Of a stretch of DNA of 64,000 bases, positions 11,426 through 23,800 are shown in pieces. The stretch comes from Tetrapyrgos nigripes (taxonomy: Eukaryota > Basidiomycota > Agaricomycetes > Agaricales > Campanellaceae), in contig JAACJM010000038.1 in NCBI GenBank assembly GCA_013368315.1, positions 124,001 to 188,000 of the forward strand. The letters run 5' to 3'. Both the position numbers and the translations under genes were made by a program. How positions within the stretch are numbered: position 1 is the first letter of the stretch; each line of letters begins with the position of its first letter. The notes beneath the pieces were generated by a model. The model did not search any database and was not told the DNA's origin. It worked only from the letters and a program-made list of their open reading frames with translations.

Positions 11426-12729
11426 TTAAGCGACAAAAGCCTTGCCCTTTTCAATGTTCTTCTTGAGCTCGGGCAAGCAGGCTTCCAAAAGCTTCTCTTC
11501 CTCAGGAGCGAGAGGACCGACAGGGTGAATCTTTTCAACACCCTTGGGCTGGAATACCACTTAGTAAACCTGCCATCTCATAATGACAGGAAAGAGGACA
11601 CTCACCCCAAGCTCAACCAAACTCGAGAAGAAATCAACGCCCTGCGACTCATACAAGGGACTCTTCACAAACGTAGGCGTCACAACATCCTTCTCACCAT
11701 TCAATCCCCTCAACAACGCATTCGCAAACTTGGCACCAGCGTAAGCCATGGAAAGCGTTGCACTACCTGCTCCATCCTTTGCCTTGACGACTTCATCACC
11801 ACCGAATTGAATCCTGTGTACCAACTGCCCGTATGTCTCTCCGCTACCAACAAGAGATTTACCCAAGTTGGTTTGGGAGAGGAGAGGGACAATAGTAGCA
11901 CCAGAGTGACCACCAATGACCGGAACGTCACATTCGGCGGGTGTGGAGCCGGTGACGAGAGAGAGGAAGCGGGAGGCACGGACGACGTCGAGAGTTGTAA
12001 CTCCGAAAACGCGGTTGGGGTCAAAGGCGCCGAGTTTGGAGAGAGTGGATGCGACGATGGGAACGGTGGAGTTGACAGGGTTGGAGATAACCAAAATGTG
12101 GGCGGTGGGGGCGACGCGACCCACAGCAGAAGCCAGGTCGCGGACAATGGAAGCGTTGGTCTGAAACGAATGAGAAGAGGAAAAAGATGAACAGAACAAG
12201 CTACTCACATTGAAAAGGTCATCACGGGTCATCTGGGAGCGGGATTAGACGGAGGCTTTTACATGAAAGCTGAGACTTGGTTCGACTTACCCCGGGCTAA
12301 AAACTTCGTGGTCAGAAGAAATAGGGATGGCTGAGAACCAAGCTACACACCTTTCTAGGAACACCAGCTGGAATAACAACAACCTGTACGCCGTCTAGAG
12401 CTTGGTCGAGCTGGTCTGCAGCATATCCTTTTACCTACACGTCACACGACACAGCTACGTGTGAGTCAAGGAAACTAGCTAGAGGAGACATAGCGCACCT
12501 CCGAAGGAGTATCGACGTGACTAACGTCCGCTGCAACACCAGGTGCACCCCGGATATCGTACAGGCTCAAGGAAGAGACTAAAGGATCGGTTTTGAGGAG
12601 CAGGGAGAGAGGTTGGCCAATTCCTCCTCCAGCACCGAGAACAGCGACTTTGGTTTGCCGGGGAGTAGAGGTAGAGAAAAGACGAGAAGAAGAGGCCAAA
12701 GACGAACGGAGGGCAGAGCGAGCGAACAT
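11426..12729 (-). CDS. MDH1: Mitochondrial NAD malate dehydrogenase
   Basis: Oxidises malate to oxaloacetate in the TCA cycle. Six exons (12499-12729, 12351-12434, 12291-12296, 12209-12232, 11606-12160, 11426-11548) give exactly 340 aa in frame. An Arg/Ser-rich N terminus ([20 protein letters not shown]) is a mitochondrial presequence. The NAD motif is [15 protein letters not shown]. The substrate loop [13 protein letters not shown] is complete only if a 6-nt exon CCCGGG, coding Pro-Gly, is spliced in. The active-site His lies in [13 protein letters not shown]. The C terminus ...[10 protein letters not shown] is typical for the family. Confidence 0.97.
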
Positions 12730-14683
12730 GATGGTGGTTAGGGAAAAAGAACGTTTCGGGTTCCGTTGACGCGCATGGACGCGAATCGTGGGAATGACCG
12801 GGATAGGTCGGGATTAGAGGTGCTTTGCCGCTTAGCTAATTGCTCCGTCTTCGAACGCGCAGGACGAAATATAATAAGTGAACGCGGCGACCCCAAAATG
12901 AGGCTGCCCGAAAAGGAAATGAGATTAGGATGAAGAGAAAGGGCTACAGAGCATTCAGTGTTCAAGAATGGGAGTAACATTAAAAACCTGTGAGAGAAAA
13001 CCCTGGGAAAAGGGGGGCCTCTTGAACTCGTACCATTAGTCTCGTGAAACCAGACTGACAATACCCACCAAGGGGTGGGGGGGCCGTGATGCCGTGACAT
13101 TGGGTCGGTCGGTCGGTCGGTCGGTTGGTTGAGGGTCTAAAAAAATTTTGGTACCAAATTTTTTTGGAGAAAAGTTGGGCTGGGACACACAACATGACAT
13201 TTTCTGACCTGGTAATACCTCTCACAGTACTTTCCGAGGTGTGAAACTAAAATTTGAAGTGAAGAACCCTTGAAAAGAACATGTATGAGTTGAAGTACGA
13301 GGCTTGATAGGGGTGTGGGAACGTCAACTGAGCTTCGTCACTGAGAAATTGTGTGAAGCATGGGAAGGACCTTCCTGATATAGGGTCGGTCAGTCGGTCG
13401 GTTGTCCAAATTGACCCTTAAAAAATTTTTCGACCTGATATCCTTAGAGCAAATTCAATAAATATACGGACGATCGTTTGTTTTTTTTCACGAGGGTCGA
13501 CCTCAAAGGCTCAACGGCACTAGATCGGGGCATCGTTTTGGCCGAGTCCCGGCTTGCCCACAGGTTACAGTACGCGACAAGTACGCGACCTCGCTGAGCA
13601 CTCTTGATTCCATACTGCTATAGAACTTGTTCTAGATGTAATCATACTTTATTAGGACTACAATATGCAGACTATAGTACTCGAGCTCACATTCTGTTTG
13701 CGTCTCGAACCTTCTACACTATGTTACTGTAGGTACAGCACTAAAATAAACTATAGCGGAGTGAGAATCATGCAAAAGTACATCTTGAGCAGATATTGAG
13801 GCAAGGCGAGCTGCCTGGGTGCAAAGCCGGAAGAGGAAATGAAAGGACTATATGAGCCGGTTTGGAGCTGGTTGTATGAAAGGACTTCGGAGAATGGCGG
13901 TTTTGAGGGAATAAGATGCAGGCATTAGCCGTATTGTCTTGGTTTCGGGAAGACGTGCTTTGAGGCCATCTCTTGATTGTACAAGAGGTCGTTGCAAGCG
14001 TGTTGGAGATGATGGTGGTACAACTTCACGTTTAGGTAATAGAAGCCGGGGCTCGGCCAAAAGCCCGCCAATGGAGTGCCTTTGACCTGATCGGATTTTT
14101 TTTTTTTTGCGATTCCGTATATTTATGAAATCTGCTCTAAAATTTTTTTTGCCCACCCCTTGATACCCACTATGTGTGTCTGTAGTCTGGAAGTAATCTA
14201 TAAGGAGTTGTGCCCATAGAAAATTATTAGATAATCACAAAATATTCACATGTACATTTTTGAGAGTGGTTGGGAAACTGAAATTACAGTTACAGGTTTA
14301 CAATTTGTACAGTCTTGTCACACAGTGTCACATGTCGGAGCCTGAATATCATATGTTGGCCTCAGTACCATAGTGTAGCCCACTGTAGCCCACTGTTGCA
14401 CAATTACTATGGCATTTCTCCCCTTACTCTTTATTCTTTATCACATATGTGCCCTGAGATACCTTTCATACTTCCAAATTGCCTCCTTCATCCACTTTGC
14501 AACTTTACTCAAGTGAGATATTGCACGACCTCAACCTATTCCAGAAACTATTGGCAAGCCTCCACAAGTTCTTCCACTGTCAGTCTCAGTGTTTCTGAGT
14601 GAATCCTTGACCCTACCCTTGAAATATATACTGCTTTGCTGGGACATCTTGAAATGGGAGGTTTGGAATGCACTGCTTCCTGA
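12730..14683. other. Gene-free boundary between host genes and transposons
   Basis: About 2 kb upstream of MDH1 with no coding segment I can support. It holds two stretches of GGTC/TCGG tetranucleotide repeats and several A/T homopolymer runs (14099-14108 is a run of T). The first solo LTR follows. Confidence 0.5.
13104..13130. repeat. GGTC tetranucleotide repeat
   Basis: About six GGTC/GGTT units in a row. A shorter, similar tract (TCGGTCAGTCGGTCGG) lies at about 13385-13401, also followed by an A/T-rich AAAAATTTT block, so the two tracts may be related copies. Confidence 0.8.
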
Positions 14684-14688
14684 GGATA

Positions 14689-15331
14689 TGTAAAGCCTAT
14701 CCCTTTTCCTAACTGCTTCCAAACGTTTCTGAATAGTTTCTGACTCTTCCCTTTCATTCCATTTCATTTCTGATTCATTTCTGAGTTGCCACAAATCTGT
14801 TTAGTTCACTTTTCCCATCAGATCCTATCTGAGTCATATCGGATACTAACCAGACAGCTTGCATTCATAATTCCCACATTTCTGTTTCATATCTCATAGC
14901 ACCATGTGCTCCCCTTCCTTTTCTTTCCAAAGGGTTTCCATGTGATGATAGCAAATTGAGCGTTCCCTTTGTCAATACTTATTTTAGTTATATTATCTTT
15001 CATTTCTGATCCTTTCCTATCTCATTTCCATTCCATTCCGATGTAGTACTTAAGCTAGCAACTTTGTAGTAGATAGCTTAAGTCTAAAATCGATTTAGCT
15101 GGTCTCCTATTCTTTCCGATTGATTCTGACTAGACAACTAGCGAGGTGGTACTAATAGTGCCATAGACTTTCCGTCTTAACTTTCCAGTTGTCCCAACTG
15201 GATACCCTCTTTTCCTATCTATTCTCTTCCTGTCCAGTTCTGTCTGGATTCAACATTGTTCCCATCTTTCCTATAGACCTCCACCCAGTTCTGAAGTGTT
15301 TCCTAGCACTAAGGTCTGCCCAGACTTAACA
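14689..15331 (+). repeat. Solo LTR, family B, diverged
   Basis: Starts TGTAAAGCCT and ends AGACTTAACA, with 5-bp direct repeats GGATA on both sides (14684-14688 and 15332-15336). It carries the family B core: the hairpin ACTTAAGCTA...TAGCTTAAGT followed by CTAAAATCG and TAGCTGGTCTCCT. The rest is strongly diverged from the LTRs at 41752 and 49265, so this is an old insertion reduced to one LTR by recombination. Confidence 0.88.
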
Positions 15332-15336
15332 GGATA

Positions 15337-15883
15337 CAAAGCAAGCAGACCTAAAAGCCTTCCAGCAGTTTGGATGGAAGTATGGCCTTAGTACATCTTG
15401 TGCCCCTTTCAGGAATTCTTTTTTAACATCTATCTATAAGCCTACTTCACATTGTACCCTCTCATGTTGGAAATTTGAAAATGGCACAATAATGGACCAT
15501 AAGTGCTTATAAGCGCCATAATGGGAAGGTGCTGTGATAAGCAGCTTATTGTGCGAAAGCTTTCATTATAAGTGAGCCAGATTTTGGTTGTTATAAGATG
15601 TGATAAGTGGCTGGGTAAATCACAGGGGTCTAGGGTAGCTGAAAAAGAAAAAGCATTACCTCAGCTTATTACTACCCCCACTATATTCCATTTACTAGTG
15701 CCCACTGATAGGGCTCCTAGCAGATCAGATGAGGATGCATCAGTTCGGATGGGCACTTTCTCAAAGCCAATCTGCATTGGCAGATGGCCATCTGTCAGAT
15801 TGACTGATCATCGTCAGATGGAAGTAAGATTAGTACAAAAAGAAAATCATTAGTACAGATGAGCATACTTATAGACATATACT
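15337..15883. other. No gene recognised
   Basis: A/T-rich sequence with several short inverted words around 15500-15600 (GCTTATAAGC, AGCAGCTTATTGTG) and GATG/CATC-rich words near 15730-15830. No supported feature. Confidence 0.4.
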
Positions 15884-16038
15884 TGTTGGATTTTGTATTT
15901 CGATGATGAGCTTGGAAGCTCATAGATTTTATTTGTACATACGTAGCCTCTATTTTTGTAGTATTTAGTGCGTTGTTTTGGATGTTTCTGCATCCGATTG
16001 TCCTTGCTTCCCGCCGTCATCTAGCAGGACAAACTGGA
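15884..16038 (+). repeat. Short dispersed repeat, copy 1
   Basis: About 155 bp starting TGTTGGATTTTG and running to the AGCAGGACAAAC region. It is flanked by the 7-bp direct repeat ATATACT (15877-15883 and 16039-16045). A second copy lies inverted at 17997-18116, interrupted by the family A gypsy element, and continues at 29367-29394. It could be a small solo LTR or MITE; no coding content. Confidence 0.6.
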
Positions 16039-16045
16039 ATATACT

Positions 16046-17996
16046 CGTTCACTTGCTGTATTTCTCTCTCACTCGCTGGGACTCGCAACGATCCAAGACG
16101 ACTATTTCAACAATACTAGAGTAAAATACATGTACGATTCTATTAAATAGTAACAGTCGTTGGTCCTTCAGGATTTTTGTGTTTTGGTGCGCATTTTGTC
16201 CCTTCAGGAAGCATGACCAATGGGTCTGGGCGGTCATGCTCCTGATGTTGTGGGCCTTTGTGTTCCATTTGGGCAGGATGTTTCTATGAGATGTTTCTCT
16301 GGGACCTTTTTTTATTTTTATGATAGCATACATCATGTATTAGGTACTACTATATAGCTCTACAGCAAACCCTGACCACCAGCCACCATCCTCCGACCAT
16401 CGTCGGATGGGCAGATGGGATCCATTGGATGAGGCAAGCACCTAAGCCCATCTGCCATCTGCATCCGAGGCCCCATTGCTGGATGACCGGCGGATCATCC
16501 AATCCACTAGGAGCCCTACCCACTGAGGTTTGAACCCATGTCGAATGGAAAGTCAATGCTTAGTAAGCACCAGCACCTAGATAAGTATGACAGCTTCACC
16601 ATCTGGCCATGTTTATCTATAGGCAGCAGCTCTACAAGTTAGGTTTTAGAGCCCAATGTACTACAGGTAGGACTCTGTTACTGACGAAACTTTGGCACAT
16701 ACTTCTCTCTTCATATGTACATTAAATGTCATTTCATATATACAGACATGCATTGTAATTGTAGTGCTAGAAGATCATTGTGAAATATGTGCATATGACA
16801 TGTGGTGCAACCATCAATTGTTCGTGGTACTGCCCTTTTTCCCTCCAACCTGTATGGTGGGACAAGTTGGCTGTGGTGGAGCATCATTGGGACGGGGTGT
16901 TGGTGGCTTTTGGTTGTATCTTCTGGAATGACCACCTCCATGGGTGTGTTCTCACAATTGTCAGGCTCAATTCAAGCAGGTGCAATAGTGGGTGCACACC
17001 CACACCTACCCCACACCTCTATCATACCTCTCCTGTACCTCCAGCACCAGGACTGCACTTGTACCTCTTTTGCCTTTCCTACAGTGCTCCTATACCTGAT
17101 CAACACCAGGAAAATGTACATATGTCACCAGCAAAATGTCCCCAAAATCAGCTCCTGTGGATAATATCTTATACTTTGCTACAATCCCCTCTCGCACTGT
17201 TTCAAAGGTTGTATTGGAGTTATAGCACCAATAGGATGCAATAGGTGCTGATGCATTCACCTATATTGGGAAAGGTGAATGGTGGTGAGTGTTGGCAAAT
17301 TGTGAGGGGTGCTGGGTGATAGAACAAGAGAGGAACGATTTTGATGTAAGATGAGAATATATAACACAATTCTGAAGATTAGAATGATGTGTATGGCAAA
17401 TATTGCACCAAATTGGGTCTTGTAGAAATACAACAGAATTTTGAATATATATATCACAAGGTAGATTTCATAATGGGGATCTAACCCAAGAGCAAATATT
17501 AATGAGGAATATACATCTGACTATAGAGATAGGAGTAAATGCACCACAATAGGAGCAATGTGATAGACAGGATTAGGATGTTTCTTGATGGATTGCAATG
17601 TCACATTTGCATCAAGTGCTACCACATTCTCCAAGATGCGAGTCAAAGAAAAAGATCTGAAATGCCATGGCATTATACTTCTTGGGACAGCACAATGGCT
17701 TATATATTCATTTCTGACTAAACATATCCCAGTAGTGATTCTGGGGACATTTTTCTGGTGGTGAACAGTGCTTCATTTCCTATACTTGGCTTGCCCTTTT
17801 TTTTGACAGTTTACAGCTCAGGATGCCTGAATCCAAGTGTGAATACAGAGTCTTATACATGGCCAGAATCCACTCTGCAATGATGAAAAAGTGAAAGTAA
17901 CAGACTTGACTACAAATTGGATTGACACAGCCACTTCCTGCACCTGTATGCACTTGTGCCACCTGCACCCACACTTTTCTGGGTGCTGATTTTGGT
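16046..17996. other. No gene recognised between two inverted repeat copies
   Basis: This 1.95-kb stretch lies between inverted copies of the 155-bp repeat. Open frames on plus (16802-17164) and minus (17780-17974) show no motif I know. The pair could be the ends of a longer decayed element, or two independent insertions. Confidence 0.35.
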
Positions 17997-18116
17997 TTGT
18001 CCTGCTAGATGATGACGGGAAGCAAGGACAATCAGATGCAGAAACATCCAGGACAATGTACTAAATACTACATATCTACAGCAAACATGTAATTGAAATC
18101 TGCAGGCTTCTGAGCT
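17997..18116 (-). repeat. Short dispersed repeat, copy 2, split by gypsy element A
   Basis: Begins GTTTGTCCTGCTAGATGATG, the reverse complement of the end of copy 1. It matches that copy inversely through GAAACATCC, ACTAAATACTACA and GCAGGCTTCTGAGCT. It resumes on the far side of the gypsy insertion with CACCATCAAAATATGAAATC (29367 onward), so it was the insertion target. Confidence 0.65.
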
Positions 18117-18904
18117 TGTTAGAATGCGTGCAAGAGACTAGAATTAAGTAGTATATGTAATACTAATAATTATAGTCAACGAAATACGTATACAAACGTA
18201 AACTGCGTGAACCGCGAGCAGCTCAATGACCCTTGCGTGAATAGGGGTTGACGGATACTTAGAAAGGTGAACGTGTATGGATTTGTCGATTAGCGCGGTA
18301 TTTGCCGAAAGGTTCAATACTTATTGAAGTGGTAAGTGTCGAGGGTCCTCGATGAAAGCTGTACGCTGATACTTGTCAGCTATGGTAAGTCGGTAGATAC
18401 GACGGCCCAGCCAGGAGTTGTTAGGGTAGAATAATAGATAGTTATTGATACGAAATAATACGTAGAGGTTTAACGAAAATAGTGGACTGGAGACGCAAAG
18501 TCTCTAGCCACTATTTATACTACAAAAATTTGTACGTACGGTAATTTTACCCTGTAAATCTCACTGCCTTACTGGTTGCTATTTATTCACTGCCCCCATC
18601 TTTGATTTCGGTCTACCTAACAATCATAGTGTCTCATTGCCGGGTTTGATTCTCCCATTCTTATCCGAATAGCCTTTGGGTTTCCATCGGACCGTCTGAT
18701 CCATCTTTTCTTGGTTTTCGATTGGTCCGGTTGCTTTCTGTGGCTTGCTAATCCGTCGTCAAGACGTCCTTCTGTTGCCCATTGTTGATCCTTAAGTGTC
18801 TAGGGCTGTGAAGTAGTAACGAATCATCGAGGCTATGTCTTCATTGCTGTTCCAGGGTCACCTGATTGTAGGTTACGCGTCGCGTTGTTGTTCGACTCGT
18901 AACA
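18117..18904 (-). repeat. 3' LTR of family A element
   Basis: TG...CA-bounded 788-bp repeat. It is the downstream LTR for the minus-strand element and lies directly upstream of the antisense gene at 19242, so it could also influence that gene's promoter. Confidence 0.95.
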
Positions 18905-18920
18905 TTACCCCCTCCTTTTC
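18905..18920 (-). promoter_or_regulatory. Polypurine tract, family A
   Basis: Read on minus, the sequence just before the 3' LTR is GGAAAAGGAGGGGGTAA, a typical plus-strand DNA primer for an LTR retrotransposon. Confidence 0.8.
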
Positions 18921-19241
18921 CACGCCTGAGTCCTCGAAGGCTGATGTCCTTGTGGGAGGGAGTTCTAGGTTTTCATTTCGGACGATGTACCATCAGCCAT
19001 CTATCACTGGATGGGCTGAGGGTTGCTTTCCATGAGAGTTACATTCTTCCTGGTTTGGCAAGTGCTTTTCAGGAGGGCGGTGGCCACAATCCTCAGTTCC
19101 AACATTCCTTCTACGAATTTATTTGAGTTCCCAAGCCTTTGTTGATTTTAAAGGCCGACTGGTAGTCCCTCGTTTCGTATAAAAGGTCTGCGTCAAAACG
19201 AACTTCTCCCCATCTACTCTCCTCCCGACTCTTCTTATGCA

Positions 19242-20602
19242 ATGGACGCACCCCGTTTCCCAGTTCCTCCTGCTCCCCGTCCTAGTCCTGTGTCGGTTCC
19301 AGATAAGTCTAACTCTCTGCCGCCTCTCAACGTTGCCTCTAATGGTCTTAACCCTCAGGGGTAAGTGCCACATACTCTATTTATGTCATCTTACTAAATT
19401 CTTGGTGGCTACGTATCCGTTAGTGTCGTTCCATCGGTGGAGCTTATCGATCGGCTTAGTGGTCGGGTTAAGGAACTCCACTCAAAATCCCAGGTCCAGG
19501 AGGCAATCATTCAGGCTCTAGAACACGAGCTACGTAAAGAGACTCAAGATCGGCTTCAGTAAGTTGCTATACCCTTATCCAAATGTTTGATACTTATACA
19601 TCTTATTCCCTTCTCTTGTGACCTTAGGATTATCGCGCATCTCGAGCGTGAAATCGAAAACTGGAAGCGTCTTCATGGTATTCTTTTGGTTTTTTTTTTT
19701 TTTTAATTTATTTCCGAGCCTTCAAATCTAACTTCGTATACTAGACTCAGCCCAGCAATTGATTACCACTCTCCAGACCGACAATCGTTTCTTTGCGACC
19801 ATTGGTCTTCAAGGGGTTCGGGGTAGTATCGTTCGCTTGGAAACACCGGTTCGGGACTACATGACTAGTCTGGATTCCTCTCTTCTCCACCTCCATCAAG
19901 ACATTCGCGCCGGAGCTTCTCTCGACGTACTCCACAATCGTGCGGTTAGCGTTGGAATTGCCTTTGATGGCCTTGGCACCATGCTTTACCATACTTTTAC
20001 CGCTTCGAAGAACATCACCGGAATTATTAAGGAGGGTGATGCTACGATGAGTCGTTTGGTCGCCGTTGCTAGTCAAGAGGTGGCGTGTGTCGAGAATATG
20101 GTGATGAATGCCCCGTATGTCGTATTAGCCGATTTTTGTTTTCATATTGATGTCAAACAGTTATTTTTTAGCCACCCGGGCCCTCTCCCTATTCCTGCCG
20201 CTCTTCTATCGACTTCTACCTCTGCATTCGTCAATCCCCCAGTTACTACGGCACCACCTTCGGTTCCTTCGTCTTCAATTCTTCCGAAACTGGCTACTTC
20301 GGTCTTTGCTACACCTACTCGTCGTGCGAACATTCCTCCCGTTATCATTCATCCAGCCACTCCTAGGCCTAAACGCTACATGGTCTCCCCTTCCCCGATT
20401 TCGTCAACTCGAGCTGTCCCCATGCTGGGCAGTCCTTCCACTCGCAAACTGTTCGCTGGGAATGCTGGGTACGTTTCTTCTTTCTTCTTTATTGGTCTGA
20501 AACTTACTTATTCATTTCAGTTTTAAGTTTCCGAAGAATAAGGAGCGTGGTCGGAATTCTGCCGCTCGTGCCAAGAAGCAGTTGAAGGAGAAGGAGAATT
20601 AG
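19242..20602 (+). CDS. Antisense accessory gene inside gypsy A, coiled-coil protein
   Basis: An intact, six-exon gene on the strand opposite to gag and pol: 19242-19360, 19424-19558, 19628-19677, 19745-20114, 20172-20468 and 20521-20602. All five introns are GT-AG and keep frame, giving 350 aa. The N terminus is Pro-rich (RFPVPPAPRPSPVSVP). A likely coiled coil follows at about 45-110 (LIDRLSGRVKELHSKSQ, LEREIENWKRLH), then a mostly helical middle. A Pro/Ser/Thr-rich part leads to a basic tail, KNKERGRNSAARAKKQLKEKE, which could bind nucleic acid or act as a nuclear signal. I recognise no family. The stop lies 208 bp from the stop of pol (convergent); the start lies 337 bp from the LTR. Function unknown. 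Confidence 0.85.
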
Positions 20603-20810
20603 GAGTCCTGCTCATTGGTAATAAGTATTTTTTGTGACTGCTTAAAGAAATTTCCTGTGCGTCGTAACTTCTTGGATTTTCATTTATACCCTTGTCGCAT
20701 TATATTTTCTATACCCATATACCTGTTGTCCCGTCATATCAAATATATTTATCCGTCTTTTCGTTTATTTCGTCAATCCTTTGACTTCATATTGTGAGAT
20801 TTTATAAGCG

Positions 20811-23800
20811 CTACTGTGGTTGCGATATGAAGCGCGGTGACCTTCGTTTCTCTTTTTCTTCAGGTTGAGTTTGTGAGACGAGTTTTTGGGTGTTAGTGTC
20901 CTCGGGTATCTTTTCCCCCCTTTCCAAGGCTTCTAGTTGTTCCTTTGTCGCGTGAGGTTTCGTAGGGTGATTTCTTTGAAATTGCTCGATTGCTTCTACG
21001 GTGTTTTTTAACATTCGTAAAGTCTGCCAGGTGTTTTCTTCATCTTCGTAGCCCCTCCACTTCACTAAGTATTTTAATTTCTTCCTTTCTATCTTAGAGT
21101 CTACAATAGATTCTACTTCGTATGTCCCCGACTTTTCTAGTTTGGTTTCATGTGGCTGTGGCTGGGGTCGTTTCCCCATTTCGTCTTCATCAAACTTCGA
21201 TAATAATTTGGCGTGAAAAACATTGTGTATACCACTTAAAGAGCTTGGTAATTTCAGTCGATAAGCGTGAGTTCCTATTTTCTTTAAGATCTTGAAGGGT
21301 CCTAGGTATTTATAATCCAATTTCTTTGCGGGTCGTTTGGTAGTGATATTCCTCGCGTCGAGCCATACATATTTCCCTTCCTCGAAATCATCGGGGATTT
21401 CATTTCGCTTATGGTCGGTATTACTCCTCATCCCTTCATTGACTCGTTCAATTTGTTCCTTCAAGTATTTATGGATTTCTGCCATTTCAGAAGCTTTCTG
21501 GTGGGCAGCATGATTGCTGATACTTCTTATGGCGAAGGTAATTCGAGGGTGAAAACCTTTATTCGCGAAAAACGGAGATATTTTTGTTGTTGCGTGGGGA
21601 GCATCGTTGTATGCATATTCCGCTAGAGGGAGCAGATCGTCCCAGTCGTTCTGCTCGTAATTAACAAATATCCTCAAATATTGTTCTAAAGTCTGGTTCG
21701 TTCTTTCGGTCTGACCATCCGTTTCTGGGTGGTACGCGGTTGAGAAATTCAGTTGAATTTCCAACAAGTCACAGAGTGCCCTCCAGAATTTGGATACAAA
21801 AGTGCTTCCTCGATCTGAAACAATATCGATTGGTAACCCGTGTTTACTGAATACGAATTTAATGAATAATTTCGCTAGTGTTTCCGCCGTGTCCGTGGTG
21901 TGGCAAGAGATGAAGATGGCCATTTTCGATGTTCGACAGACAACCACCATAATAGCATCATGCCCGTTGGACAAGGGCAACTCTACTATATGATCGACGG
22001 ATATCGAGGACCATGGTCGTTGTTTGATGGGAAGTGGTTTCAATAATCCGAAGGGTTTATTTCTCCTAGCTTTCGCCCTATTGCACGTCTCGCAAGTTTT
22101 TACATATCTCTTAACATCCTTATGTAACCTGGGCCAGAAATAAGTCCGTTGAATTAGTTTCGTGGTTTTACGGATGCCTGGATGTCCTCTTAATTTGTGA
22201 TCGTGATGTTCCTGCATCACTTGTCTCCTCAACTCGGGTATCTCTGGTACATAGATTAATCTATCTCGTAGCAGTATTCCGTTTTCGAACGTGAATGGCC
22301 TGGTTCTTCAGAGTTGGCTATCTTTTCCCCTTGCTGCCGATATTGGTCTGTGGAACTCTGAATTTTCTTCAATAGAAGTTCTTCATTAATTTGTACTCCT
22401 GCGCACAATCGTTCTGGCGGGATAAGGATCCTTTCGTTGGACCGATTTCGTTCGTTGACCTCTGATTTTTTGGGGTAAACATCGGATCTCCTAGTTAACG
22501 CATTGGGTTTTCCTCCGAAGCGTCCTGGGCGGTAATTAATAGTATAGTCAAACCCTGACAAGAATTCTGACCAGCGAGCTTGCCTTCTACTGAGCTTCTT
22601 TGTGGTTGTAAAAAATTGTAAGTTATTGTGATCAGAGTATACTTGTACGGTATACTTTGATCCTTCTAAGTATGCCCTCCACTGTGTGAACGAGTCCACA
22701 ATAGCTAGCAATTCTTTATTGAAGATGTCATAGTTGAGCTCGGCAGGTCCCATGGCCCGTGCGTGGAAAGCTACCGGATGAAGTGTGCCAGTTTCCGGGT
22801 GTGGCTGAGAAAGTATGGCGGCAATAGCGTAGTCTGAGGCATCGGACTCGACTACGATCGGTAAAGTAGGGTCGAAATGTCGAAGAATAGGAGCCTGTGT
22901 GAAAGCCGTCTTGAGGAGGTCGAATACTCGTTGGTGTTGAGATGTCCATTCAAAGATTACTGATTTTGAGGTCAATGCTGTAAGTGGCTTGACAATTCCC
23001 GAATAATTGTCTATGAAACGTCGGTAATAATTTGCAAACCCCAAAAAACTTTGCAGTTCTTTTACATTCGTTGGCTCCTTCCACCGTTGGATTACTTCTA
23101 TTTTCCCAGGGTCCATGGATATTCCATTTTTTGATACTATCATACCAAGATATTCCACCGATTCGACGTGAAATTCACATTTGGAAGGCTTTAGATGTAA
23201 ATCATTCTCTTCTAACCGTTGTAACACCTTTTGAACATGTTCTACATGTTCACTCTCTGTCTCCGAAAATATTAGTATGTCATCCAAATAGATGACTATG
23301 AAGATATCGTTCATAAACCTTTGAAATACAGATGGTGCATTGGTGAGCCCAAATGGCATCACCAAGTATTCAAATGCACCATATCTCGTTCTGAACGCCG
23401 TCTTCCACTCATGACCTTCAGCCACTCTTACGTTATTATATCCTACTCGTAAATCTAGTTTTGTAAAGTGTTTTGCTTTCCGTAGTCTATCCATAAGATC
23501 CCCAATCAGTGGCAGAGGATATTTGTTTTTGATTGTGACTTTATTCAACGCCCGGAAGTCTACACACATTCGTAGACTTCCGTCCTTCTTTTTCACGAAC
23601 AATACCGGTGCTCCTATTGACGATTTCGATGCTCGAATAAATCCTTTTCCAAGCATTTCATACTTTAACTCTGTTTCCGACATATTATATAGTTTCCCAG
23701 GTGCTGGTAGCGGATTGTTCCCTGTTTCAATAGTTACGTCGTAGGGTCGGTGAGGGGGCATCCGGAGAGCTTCCCCGGATGAAAAGACCTTTACCCACGG

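Noticed and set aside
13104..13130. Telomere- or CRISPR-like repeat
   Set aside because: The units are plain GGTC tetranucleotides without spacers, and the context is internal to the chromosome.
21911..21980. Cys in place of Asp in VVVCRTSKM of family A integrase, first taken as loss of a catalytic residue
   Set aside because: The first catalytic Asp is in VDHIVELP upstream; the second is in VSDRGSTF and lies exactly 35 residues before the Glu. The changed site is not catalytic.
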